Below, piece after piece: positions 46,565 through 54,318 of a stretch of 64,000 bases of DNA. The notes under the pieces were generated by a model. That model saw only the letters and a program-made list of their open reading frames with translations, was not told where the DNA came from and searched no databases. This stretch comes from Carboxylicivirga linearis (GTDB lineage: Bacteria; Bacteroidota; Bacteroidia; Bacteroidales; Marinilabiliaceae). The stretch is taken from NCBI RefSeq assembly GCF_018271995.1, contig NZ_JAGUCO010000017.1, forward strand, positions 49,203 through 113,202, written 5' to 3'. How positions within the stretch are numbered: the first letter of the stretch is position 1; each line of letters begins with the position of its first letter. The position numbers were made by a program, and so were the translations under genes.

Positions 46565-47530
46565 TTAGTAGGTACTAACTTTTACGCGTATGCTTAATCC
46601 ACTATTAAGGTTACCTGCCTGATCGGTTTCCAGTTCTGTGATAACCGGAATGGTTGGCAAACCGCTAACAACATAAGGTGTGCTACCACCAAAAATACCA
46701 CAATCGGAACCATCGTGCCCTTTACCTTTGGCAAACGAACTTTCGCTCAATACATACTTCATATCCGGGCTATCGCCATTGACAAAAAGCGCATTTAAAT
46801 CTGATACATTGTAATTATTGCTGTCGAATAATTGGTTGCTCGCAATATTATGGGTAATGTAATTGCTATTAATACTTATAGCTGCACTTCCGTCGAGTAC
46901 AATATTGTTACGGAAATAAGCAACATTTAAACTAAAATCTGAACCTAGCAAGATATTATTTTCAATTTTCTGAAATTCACAAGTACTAATATCTAAATTG
47001 CTCCTGATAATATTGTTGCAAACCACCACTTCGTTGAAAAAAACTGAAGTGCCTCCTTTTGAGATTTTGTATATATCGCTACTTAGTATTCTTGCTCCAT
47101 TAACATTTCCTATTACTATGGGTCCTTGTGTATAACAACGTTTTACAGTAATGTTATTGGCATAAAAATTAGGTGCTGCACTACTTGAACCATTAAACGT
47201 CATTCCAATAACAGTTGATCCTTCTGATCCTGCCCGAAAATCTATTTCTACAATCATTGAACTTAGCATGTTAGCCGTCTTTCGGTTTTCAGCCAAATAA
47301 TAACCGGCTCCAATAATGGTTAATTGTTTTGTGCAGTCAAAACTTGTATATCGTTCAGTCGATCCCTCTACATAAAGGATATCGCCATCGAGCACCTGGC
47401 TACTGTTGTGAGCATCCACTATCTCATTAAAATCGGCATTGGCATCCATGTTATTGATGACCCAAGTTTTGGCATATGTATTGGTAAAAAATAAGAATAA
47501 AGAAAGAGTTAAAAGCAAAATTGTTTTCAT
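46565..47530 (-). CDS. Secreted right-handed beta-helix protein
   Basis: 321 residues, signal peptide about 1-20 (ending FTNTYAKT). Repeating Asn/Ile/Val rungs (NNITVKRCYTQGPIVIGNVNGARILSSDIYKI, NNIIRSNLDISTC, NNILLGSDFSLNVAYFRNNIVLDGS) mark a pectate-lyase-like parallel beta-helix. No catalytic motif is obvious. It is probably transcribed with the T9SS protein downstream. Confidence 0.75.
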   Translation of the reverse strand: MKTILLLTLSLFLFFTNTYAKTWVINNMDANADFNEIVDAHNSSQVLDGDILYVEGSTERYTSFDCTKQLTIIGAGYYLAENRKTANMLSSMIVEIDFRAGSEGSTVIGMTFNGSSSAAPNFYANNITVKRCYTQGPIVIGNVNGARILSSDIYKISKGGTSVFFNEVVVCNNIIRSNLDISTCEFQKIENNILLGSDFSLNVAYFRNNIVLDGSAAISINSNYITHNIASNQLFDSNNYNVSDLNALFVNGDSPDMKYVLSESSFAKGKGHDGSDCGIFGGSTPYVVSGLPTIPVITELETDQAGNLNSGLSIRVKVSTY

Positions 47531-47561
47531 AATATCTAATTGTTGTATAGGTTTGATAAAG

Positions 47562-47960
47562 TTATTGTCTTTTTAAAGCTACTTCATAATAATTGGTATT
47601 ATCCTCCCACATTTTGTGCAAAATCAGGCTGTTAGCGTCTAACTTAGCGAGTTTATACTCCAATTTATAGCCATCACCAGATATGGTTAAGTTATTACTT
47701 TCAATAGACCAATGCCCAAAAACAGGTATTAGCTCCACCACAGCAACATTCCCCTCACAGGTTCCATCATTCTTAAATTCATATATATAGTTGTCATCTT
47801 CATATGAAACATCCCAATCTCCATTGGAACTTAGCGCACTATAGACCTTCCAATTTCCTTCAATACTTCCAGATTGTAAATCCTGATCAGAGTCTTTTGA
47901 ACAACTACTAGTGAAAAGTATCGCAAATAATGTTGTAACATAAAATGATTTAAATCTCAT
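47562..47960 (-). CDS. Lipocalin-like lipoprotein
   Basis: 132 residues with lipobox LFTSSC (Cys20). GSIEGNWKVYSALSSNGDW and the regular strands ending YYEVALKRQ fit the lipocalin-like domain common in Bacteroidetes lipoproteins. It is the first gene of the minus-strand group continuing with the beta-helix protein 31 bp downstream. Confidence 0.8.
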   Translation of the reverse strand: MRFKSFYVTTLFAILFTSSCSKDSDQDLQSGSIEGNWKVYSALSSNGDWDVSYEDDNYIYEFKNDGTCEGNVAVVELIPVFGHWSIESNNLTISGDGYKLEYKLAKLDANSLILHKMWEDNTNYYEVALKRQ

Positions 47961-48440
47961 AAATTTTAATATTAAGTTTCATTATAAATAATTAAATATA
48001 AAATTAATATAATAGTAAATGATTTTACACTTATTACCACTGTGTTTATCAAACAATAAAACAATTTAACCTCTCAAAATTATAAGTCTATCAAAACACT
48101 GCTTCACTATGGACAAAAAGTCCATAGGTTAGGGTCTGAATAACTCTCAGTAAATCACTCTCTTCTCAATAAATATGAAGGATTTATCTTGATTACAAGG
48201 TGTTGGGTGATGTTTTAATATCCAGTTTTTCCATTCATAAGTTAATCCACATATGACTTTTCAAATCATGAATAAAAATCAACATTGCTTATATTTTTGT
48301 CATTTCCTGTATGTTTTTGCTAACTGAATTTAGTTTTGCCTCAGAAATAAATTAACCTTTAAGAGATTTATTAACTTACTCTAAAAGCCAATCTTCTTGG
48401 TTTAAAAAAAAAAAGGGAGGGGGGGGGGGAATTGGTGCCA
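47961..48440. other. Intergenic region ending in a long A/G tract beside the group II intron
   Basis: About 480 bp without an ORF. It ends with eleven As (48404-48414), GGGA, and then eleven Gs (48419-48429), directly before ATTGGTGCCAAT, the 3' exon of the intron. Such a homopolymer is unusual in this AT-rich DNA and is prone to length errors. No partner was found for the cassette-like start GTTGGCACC reconstructed at the intron junction. Confidence 0.5.
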
Positions 48441-50278
48441 ATCGAGTAGAGTAAGATACGAAAATAATCGTATCTCCACCCCCTCACACCACCGTACCTA
48501 CCGGCCGGTATACGGCGGTTCGCTAAACATGGCAATATCTTTCGTAGATGCTAGCTGTTGGCATAAATCCCCTCTTTTGAAGACATGCATTAGTCAATGT
48601 GGTTTGCAGAATGGGGCTTTGCACTACGTGCCAGCCACCTCTTCTTGTAAATCCCCACTTGACAGCCAGCCATTCAGGCAATCCAAGCTTCTTAAGGTTG
48701 CGTATGCTAGTGCGGATACGTTTCCAGCTTTTCCAAATACAGTAGCGTAATCGACTGCCTAGCAAACGGTCAAGACCTTTCAATCTGGTTTTAATGTTTG
48801 CGTATCGGAAGTAGCCTATCCAACCCATGCAATACTCTTTCAGTTTGAATACCCTTTCATCAAACGAGATTGGGTAACTCTTCCTGGTAAGGGTCTTGCA
48901 TTTCCGCACAAACTTCTGCCAGTTGCTTTCGATTATCTTTAAACCAAATTGCTGGTTCCGCATCCGGTATATGCCGTAGCCCAAGAGCTCCATATGCCCC
49001 ACATAGCGAACGGCACTCTTCTTACGGTTGACTTTTAGCTTTAGCTTATGCTCCACAAAACGGCTAACTGATCTCATAACCCGTATAGCAGAGCGCTTCG
49101 TTTTCAAATAAATACTAAAGTCGTCAGCATATCTCACAAAACGATGTTGGCGCTTAGACAACTCCGTGTCCAGTTCGTTAAGAAGTATATTGGACAGTAA
49201 TGGGCTGAGCGGACTTCCTTGGGGCGTGCCCTCGGTTCGTTTGCTCGTTACTCCGTCTAGCATTATGCCCGATTGAAGATATCTTCTTATTAAGCCTAAT
49301 AATCTTTTATCTTCAACTTCTTTGGCAAGCAACCCCATCAGGTAATCGTGGTTTACCCTATCAAAGAACTTCGATAGGTCAATATCCACAACATATCGCG
49401 AACCTGAGTTTGCATAGTCCAATGCTTGTTTAATGGCCTGATGAGCACTCTTGCCTTTGCGAAAACCATAACTGAAGTGCAAGAAGTCAGGATCAAACCT
49501 AACATTAAGCACCTGCTGAATAGCTTGTTGAATCATTCGATCCAATACGGTGGGAATACCTAACAAACGTTTCCCACCTTGGGGCTTATCTATCTCAACT
49601 CCTTTGACGGGTTGAGGGCGATAGCTTCCATCCAAGATCGATGCTTTAATAACAGGCCAGTGCTCATCAAGATAGGGCTTTAGTTCGGTAACCGACATAC
49701 CGTCTATTCCTGCACTGCCTTTGTTGCCGACTACCCTGTCATAGGCTGCCTTCATGTTATCTTTGCTTACAATCTCTTCTAACATCTACTCTTTTCTTGC
49801 TGCTTTTCGTTGAATGAATGCCACGGAATATTTGGATACTACCTTCAACACATCCCATGAATTACAATACAATTCCAAGCGTTTAACGTTCGGTCCTTCC
49901 TTTGCCCGTGAGTCCTGTGTATTTCTCTATACACCTCGTTTCCCGTAAAGTACTATGACCTCTGCTGACTTCTCACCTCCATTATCGCGTAATCAGTGAG
50001 ATATCCCCGGGTAATGACATTAACTGTCCTCCTATCGCTGCCGCATCTACGTAGTCTGCTATGTGGTAAAGAATATGGACTTCGATGTGACGTGCCATCT
50101 CATCCTCAGCAAACACCCGCCTAAATATGCGATTCTTGTTCATCAGTACAGGATTTTGCAGTCTGGCTTCCTTCAGCGGTCGGGTCGCCCCGATACACCT
50201 TGCCACTTGCTAACAGTACAGTTTACCCCTGCCTGTTCGGGACTCGCACCCTAAAGCTAATGCCCATGCCGGGCGCAC
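48441..50278 (-). mobile_element. Complete group II intron with reverse-transcriptase ORF
   Basis: About 1838 nt on the minus strand. The 5' end GTGCGCCCGGCATGGGCAT (from 50278) matches the GUGYG consensus. The RT gene lies in domain IV. Domain V is the hairpin ACCGCCGTA (48511-48519) / TACGGTGGT (48488-48496). Domain VI is AGATACGA/TCGTATCT (48454-48475). The 3' end is CTACTCGAT (AY consensus) at 48441. Region 49796-50278 therefore holds domains I-III rather than genes. The intron splits an attC-like site exactly at its GTT triplet. Confidence 0.88.
48523..49785 (-). CDS. ltrA: Group II intron reverse transcriptase/maturase
   Basis: 420 residues. RT blocks are seen: GIPTVLDRMIQQAIQQVL, YGFRKGKSAHQAI, VVDIDLSKFFDRVNHD, EGTPQGSPLSPLLSNILLNELD, and the active site RYADDF. 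The maturase region contains GWIGYFRYANIKTRLKGLDRLLGSRLRYCIWKSWK. It ends without an HNH endonuclease domain, as in class C, D and related introns that use other DNA-priming routes. It splices and mobilises the surrounding intron. The frame is intact, so it may be active. Confidence 0.95.
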   Translation of the reverse strand: MLEEIVSKDNMKAAYDRVVGNKGSAGIDGMSVTELKPYLDEHWPVIKASILDGSYRPQPVKGVEIDKPQGGKRLLGIPTVLDRMIQQAIQQVLNVRFDPDFLHFSYGFRKGKSAHQAIKQALDYANSGSRYVVDIDLSKFFDRVNHDYLMGLLAKEVEDKRLLGLIRRYLQSGIMLDGVTSKRTEGTPQGSPLSPLLSNILLNELDTELSKRQHRFVRYADDFSIYLKTKRSAIRVMRSVSRFVEHKLKLKVNRKKSAVRYVGHMELLGYGIYRMRNQQFGLKIIESNWQKFVRKCKTLTRKSYPISFDERVFKLKEYCMGWIGYFRYANIKTRLKGLDRLLGSRLRYCIWKSWKRIRTSIRNLKKLGLPEWLAVKWGFTRRGGWHVVQSPILQTTLTNACLQKRGFMPTASIYERYCHV

Positions 50279-50405
50279 ACGGTCAAGTATATACAAATGT
50301 AGCCGATTGCGGGTGACAAACCTATCAAACCGTTAAAATTTTGAAGCGGGCTAAAGCCGCCTGAATACGTACTAACACGGCTATTATTTTTACACATTGT
50401 TGGCG
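50279..50405 (-). repeat. attC-like junction after cassette 4, interrupted by the group II intron
   Basis: On the minus strand it starts with CGCCAAC (50405-50399), then AATGTGTAAAAATAATAGCCG. This pairs with CGGCTACATTTGTATATAC near 50300. The sequence then reads ACTTGACCGT and meets the intron. Continued in the 3' exon (TGGCACC from 48440) it gives GTTGGCA, an R'-like end. The reconstructed site is 132 nt, against 130 nt for the intact junction at 53038-53167. Confidence 0.6.
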
Positions 50406-51542
50406 GTAGTTATTTCTTAATCCTTTCGATATGATTCTATATAATTCTCAAAATCTGTAATCAGAATATCATCTCTTTTCAAATATGGAAAAATTTTAAA
50501 TGCGGACATTTCGAAGCTATTAAGCAAGTTTATAAAATAAATGTCCTCTGAAATCCAATTGATGTCAAAAAACACAATTGATTCATGTTCATTTATTGGC
50601 ATTTCATGAAGTCTTGATTTTTTAAATTCATTGTCAAAACCGTCTTGTTCATAGTATTTAAAACTCTTAGGTGTTTCAAAAACAAAAAGAGATTGCCAAT
50701 AATCATTATTTAATTCAAATGAATAAATCTGATTTAAAGTATCCAGAACTATTTCGTTGTTATTAACACTTGCATAAATTAAATAACAATTATTTTGGGC
50801 AAAATATGAATATGATATTCGGTTATTGTTTATTGTATCAACTTTCGCATATATTTTTTGTCCAATTATCTTTTCAACGTCTTTTATTTTCAAACTACTA
50901 ATAGAATCTATTTTGCATTTTGGAATTGTATTAAGTTCGTAATACATATTTGGCAAATAGCTTGCTAAGCTATCCTTTTGAGATAAATTAATTGTTTCAT
51001 TAGGGTTATTAATCGCATAATGAAGTAGGTTCAATGTTTTATTAACATCAAAGTGAAATCCAAATTGACGAATTACTATTTTTTCGATTGAATCAACTGG
51101 TTCTGTAGTAAAAACCATTTTTTCAAGCCCCCTTAGGTCTTGTTCATTTAAATTTGAATAAGAAACCATTTGGAGAACATTCTCTTCGATTAAACTATCA
51201 TAAGCAGTTCTGTAATAATTTACTGAGCTATAATTATCTGAACCAAAATTTACAAAACTGTAGTTTTTCCCCATATAGCTTTGTCCATAATCATGAATGA
51301 AGTCCAGCAAGACAGGTCCTTCATATTTTAATTCATTACAAAGTAGAGATGCATATTGTCCAATTATTTTTGCATTAGTGATTTCTTCGTATAAAAATCC
51401 TGTTTTGAAACGAACTGTCACCTTATCGAACTTGTATGTAAAATACCTGTCCTTATGAGCAAATGACTTAATGTTTATAGTTAGTAAAATCCCAAATATT
51501 AAAATATACCTCATTTGTCTCTTAGTTCTAATTACCGCCAAC
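50399..51542 (-). mobile_element. Putative integron-type gene cassette 4
   Basis: Bracketed by the perfect 10-bp inverted repeat GTTGGCGGTA (50399-50408) / TACCGCCAAC (51533-51542). The low arm ends 8 bp past the stop codon of the enclosed gene, and the high arm is 19 bp before its start codon, so the cassette contains almost only coding sequence. Confidence 0.65.
50417..51514 (-). CDS. Exported cassette protein of unknown function
   Basis: 365 residues from the ATG at 51514, giving signal peptide MRYILIFGILLTINIKSFA; the frame extends 9 residues upstream into the cassette boundary repeat, which is unlikely to be coding. The mature protein is rich in Asn, Tyr, Ile and Asp with no recognised domain. 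Base composition is more AT-rich than the neighbouring intron. The cassette position suggests an accessory function. Confidence 0.7.
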   Translation of the reverse strand: MRYILIFGILLTINIKSFAHKDRYFTYKFDKVTVRFKTGFLYEEITNAKIIGQYASLLCNELKYEGPVLLDFIHDYGQSYMGKNYSFVNFGSDNYSSVNYYRTAYDSLIEENVLQMVSYSNLNEQDLRGLEKMVFTTEPVDSIEKIVIRQFGFHFDVNKTLNLLHYAINNPNETINLSQKDSLASYLPNMYYELNTIPKCKIDSISSLKIKDVEKIIGQKIYAKVDTINNNRISYSYFAQNNCYLIYASVNNNEIVLDTLNQIYSFELNNDYWQSLFVFETPKSFKYYEQDGFDNEFKKSRLHEMPINEHESIVFFDINWISEDIYFINLLNSFEMSAFKIFPYLKRDDILITDFENYIESYRKD

Positions 51543-51551
51543 GGATTGGGC

Positions 51552-51734
51552 GTCGAGTAGGCAAAGGGAATTGCACCCTAAGCCTCTCACAGAACCGTAC
51601 GTGATAGTCTCCCATCATACGGCTCTTCTAGTATGCTTTACATCAAAAAGCTCATCCCCTCTCAGGTTGGCAAGATACAAATACATACTAGCTAACCCCT
51701 TTGCTCCATCTTCATTACAAAGACTTCATCACTA
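51552..51734 (-). mobile_element. 3' remnant of a second group II intron
   Basis: On the minus strand a 34-nt domain V (51592-51625: GAGCCGTATG, GGGAGACTATCA, CGTACGGTTC), the following GTGAGAGG, a domain VI hairpin and the terminal CTACTCGAC (51560-51552) are intact. Upstream text up to about 51734 resembles the end of domain IV. No reverse transcriptase remains, so it is a truncated copy unrelated in sequence to the complete intron. The 5' limit is not defined. Its 3' exon joins GCCCAATCC directly to GTTGGCGG of cassette 4. Confidence 0.8.
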
Positions 51735-52016
51735 CTAAGGATTAGTCCGCCCCTGCATAATACTTCGGTATTCTGCCTTTAGGTTCAGGATTTCCACCTC
51801 AAGGTCGTACTCATCGGCTTGCTTGAGATATTCCACATAGTCGTTGTATCGCTCAATGACTTCCTGATAAAATTTCTCTTGTTCCTTAACCGATAAAACA
51901 GCCACACGACCTGTTACTTTTGAAGCATCACCTTCGGATGGGGTTTCATCGCTGTCTTTTCCTTCAAATTTGAGTGGATTATCCAGGGCTTTGTTTAGTT
52001 CCTCATTCTCCAACAT
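51735..52016 (-). CDS. Small acidic coiled-coil protein of unknown function
   Basis: 93 residues, strongly acidic. The N-terminal half is probably disordered (KFEGKDSDETPSEGDASK), and a helical C-terminal half follows (EKFYQEVIERYNDYVEYLKQADEYDLEVEILNLKAEYRSIM). The ATG lies 6 nt inside an attC-like arm (AACAATAAATG), and the stop is followed at once by the intron remnant. It may be part of the inserted element, a short cassette gene or a chance ORF; no family recognised. Confidence 0.45.
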   Translation of the reverse strand: MLENEELNKALDNPLKFEGKDSDETPSEGDASKVTGRVAVLSVKEQEKFYQEVIERYNDYVEYLKQADEYDLEVEILNLKAEYRSIMQGRTNP

Positions 52017-52361
52017 TTATTGTTGTGCCTCGTTTTTACTTGTCAATTGTTTAAAAATCTGCCACACAATAAATATTGTAATCCCTGCTTCGGGACTAAA
52101 AAATGTAATCACAATAATCAACCAATCCAGCAACTTCTTAGCTTTTGAATCAACTATCATAAAAATCACAAAAATCAGATTGATTATAAATGTTACCAAT
52201 GCCATAATTGACTGTATTGTTTGAATCGTATTAGGATTATCAATCGGATTTTCAACTGTTGAATAATAGATTTGCAGTCCATACGGTTGTATAAACCTGA
52301 CAATTACAATATAAATCAACAACAAAATAACATACTTGGTTAGAATTCTTTTTATATCCAT
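52017..52361 (-). CDS. Small membrane protein in a putative cassette
   Basis: 114 residues from the ATG at 52361, which leaves 11 bp after the previous stop; the frame starts further upstream only by overlapping that gene. Three hydrophobic segments (about 8-24, 42-66 and 74-98, the last FSPEAGITIFIVWQIFKQL). No family recognised. It is the second gene of putative cassette 5; its last codons overlap the boundary repeat GTTGTGCC. Confidence 0.6.
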   Translation of the reverse strand: MDIKRILTKYVILLLIYIVIVRFIQPYGLQIYYSTVENPIDNPNTIQTIQSIMALVTFIINLIFVIFMIVDSKAKKLLDWLIIVITFFSPEAGITIFIVWQIFKQLTSKNEAQQ

Positions 52362-53044
52362 ATTTTTCCAATTTACCAGACAATTACCCATTTTTGAATT
52401 GTCAAATTATTTTTATTCAGTGTAATTCCTTTTGAGTATCCCGTTAATAATTCAGTAGGCATATCCTTTCTCTTTTTGGAATCAGGACGATTTAATAAAT
52501 CCTTAAATTCATAGTCAAGCACAATAATCTCAATGTCATTTAGTCTTTCCCATAAATTCGTAGAATCATTAGCATCGCAAATTCCATATTGTGGCACAGG
52601 AATCGGTTTGTTACAATGAAAACTACCTTGTACACCATCCTCAAATTGTCCATAAGTTGAGACAATTATCAAACAACTATCTGTCGATTTGTTAATTGAT
52701 TTTGCTTGACTTGAATATTTGTTTTTTAATTCTGTATACTCGTTCAAATCTTTAATCTTTGTTTTTATATGCATTCCTGCATATTTATTAAATCCCCTTC
52801 CATCCAGAAAATCCAAGGAAGCATATCCCATGTTTAAGAAATTATTTGGAATCTTTCTCGGCATTAAATTAACCAAAGAGGTGTCAAAAGAATTGTAACA
52901 TTTAATGTATTCAGCTTGTTGTTTTGGGTCATTCATATTAATACATGCTGTGAATAATCCAAATGCTAAAATCAAGTATAAAAATCTATTTCTCATTGTT
53001 CGTTTATTTGATTGCAGGGGTCGTTTCCTCAAATACGGCACAAC
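52022..53044 (-). mobile_element. Putative integron-type gene cassette 5 (two genes)
   Basis: Bracketed by the perfect 8-bp inverted repeat GTTGTGCC (52022-52029) / GGCACAAC (53037-53044). The low arm falls in the last codons of the membrane-protein gene, whose stop lies 3 bp outside. On the minus strand AACAATAAAT follows the low arm, the same start as the conserved junction arm at 53161. Confidence 0.55.
52373..52996 (-). CDS. Cassette lipoprotein of unknown function
   Basis: 207 residues from the ATG at 52996 (MRNRFLYLILAFGLFTAC, Cys18 lipobox). The open frame reaches 53134, but that part lies in the attC-like junction. The body contains INKSTDSCLIIVSTYGQFEDG and a C-terminal LLTGYSKGITLNKNNLTIQKWVIVW with no recognised domain. 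First gene of putative cassette 5, 11 bp from the membrane-protein gene. Confidence 0.65.
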   Translation of the reverse strand: MRNRFLYLILAFGLFTACINMNDPKQQAEYIKCYNSFDTSLVNLMPRKIPNNFLNMGYASLDFLDGRGFNKYAGMHIKTKIKDLNEYTELKNKYSSQAKSINKSTDSCLIIVSTYGQFEDGVQGSFHCNKPIPVPQYGICDANDSTNLWERLNDIEIIVLDYEFKDLLNRPDSKKRKDMPTELLTGYSKGITLNKNNLTIQKWVIVW

Positions 53045-53167
53045 GTTGATAATATGGAGCGTTTGGCATTTAAGGCTCCAAAGTATCAAACTGCTATATG
53101 TTTTATTAAATGTTAACATGCTCAAATTTAGCAATATCCGCCAAATGACCTATATTTATTGTTGGGT
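53038..53167 (-). repeat. attC-like junction between cassettes 6 and 5
   Basis: 130 nt on the minus strand from ACCCAAC (53167-53161, an exact RYYYAAC R'' match) to GTTGTGC (53044-53038). Arms pair as an imperfect palindrome: TTTGGC with GCCAAA, and ATAAATATAGG with CTCCATATTAT. The ends AACAATAAATATA and CATATTATCAACGTT are shared with the 38629-38806 junction. Length is within the range of known attC sites. Confidence 0.65.
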
Positions 53168-54273
53168 GCAGTAATTAATATTCTCTTTTCGAATTAAGAA
53201 ATTTGGTTATTTCTTCACAAATCGTATCAGTCATATTTACAGGAATATCATGTCCCATATTTTCAAACCATTTTGTTCTTGCATTAGGTATAATAGTTGC
53301 CATCTTTTCACTGTGCTCAATAGGGATAAAAGGGTCATTCAATCCATGCATAATCAAAACAGGCATTTCTAATCTCTTCAATTTATCATACCGAGAACCT
53401 GAACGATAAGTTGCTTCATGGTGTTGACTTGAAGCATCTGGATTATAACCTCTTCTCTTATTTAAATTATACAATACTTGAACTGCTGTTCCCTTGACAT
53501 CAATATCATACTTTGCTTCACCTTGAAGAATGATTCTTGATGATAAATGAAGTTTAATTGTGTTTTTTTCACTCGGGAATACTCCATATCTTATACTTGT
53601 TTTGATCAATTTAAAAACTATTTCATTTGAAATTGGTGGTAACTCTTTATCAAGAATATTTCCTGATGACATTAAAGATGTAAGAGTATTGGTTCTCTCC
53701 GGAAAATTTATCGCAAATTCTTGAGCAACCATACCTCCTAAAGATATTCCAAATAAATTAGCTTTCTCTATTTTCAAAGAATCAAGTATTACTTTACTGT
53801 CACTTGCTAAATCTTTTAGAGAATAAGGTTGCTGTTCCCAATTCTTAATCCAATCCGAAAAACCTGTGCCTCGATAATCAAATCTTATAACTTGATATCC
53901 TGATTCAACTAATTTATCAATAAATGTTTGAGGCCATCCTAAAGCATCATTTGAAATACCCATAAACAAAAGAATAGCCCCCTTATTTGTATCCTTGGGC
54001 GAAATAGATTCATACCAGATTTTTGTCCCATTATTCACAACATACCCTGATTTACCCCTAACAAGTTCAGGAACTTCAGAAGTTATGATATCTTCAATTA
54101 TACCGTTACTATTTTTCGGTAATTGTGGCACTGTAAGAAAGATATATGATATACCTCCAATCAAAAGTATAAGTATTACAATTCCAATAATCTTAAATGT
54201 CTTTTTCATATTTATTATTTTATTCTCTCCTTGCACTCATGTTTGTTCAAGCACATATGTTATTGCACCCAAC
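53161..54273 (-). mobile_element. Putative integron-type gene cassette 6
   Basis: Bracketed by the perfect 10-bp inverted repeat GTTGGGTGCA (53161-53170) / TGCACCCAAC (54264-54273). Its R'' and R' heptamers (ACCCAAC, GTTGGGT) fit the integron consensus RYYYAAC/GTTRRRY exactly. The low arm is 4 bp past the stop codon of the enclosed hydrolase gene. It is the 5'-most cassette of the second segment. Confidence 0.65.
53175..54209 (-). CDS. Alpha/beta hydrolase, membrane-anchored (cassette gene)
   Basis: 344 residues from the ATG at 54209. An N-terminal hydrophobic segment (IIGIVILILLIGGISYIFL) anchors or exports the protein. The hydrolase core shows RFDYRGTGFSDW, the nucleophile elbow GISLGG (Ser), HGLNDPF (Asp) and NMGHDIP (His), a complete catalytic triad of the esterase/haloperoxidase-like branch. 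Substrate unknown. Single gene of putative cassette 6. Confidence 0.88.
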   Translation of the reverse strand: MKKTFKIIGIVILILLIGGISYIFLTVPQLPKNSNGIIEDIITSEVPELVRGKSGYVVNNGTKIWYESISPKDTNKGAILLFMGISNDALGWPQTFIDKLVESGYQVIRFDYRGTGFSDWIKNWEQQPYSLKDLASDSKVILDSLKIEKANLFGISLGGMVAQEFAINFPERTNTLTSLMSSGNILDKELPPISNEIVFKLIKTSIRYGVFPSEKNTIKLHLSSRIILQGEAKYDIDVKGTAVQVLYNLNKRRGYNPDASSQHHEATYRSGSRYDKLKRLEMPVLIMHGLNDPFIPIEHSEKMATIIPNARTKWFENMGHDIPVNMTDTICEEITKFLNSKREY

Positions 54274-54318
54274 TAGTATATAAGCACTATTAATAGTGGT
54301 TATATTGCTAATATGGTT

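Noticed and set aside
50063..50254. Short ORFs on both strands at 49982-50254
   Set aside because: They fall in the structured 5' RNA domains of the group II intron.
49786..50278. Retron or diversity-generating retroelement instead of a group II intron
   Set aside because: The GTGCG 5' end, domain V and VI hairpins and maturase region after YADD identify a group II intron; no template/variable repeat pair was seen.
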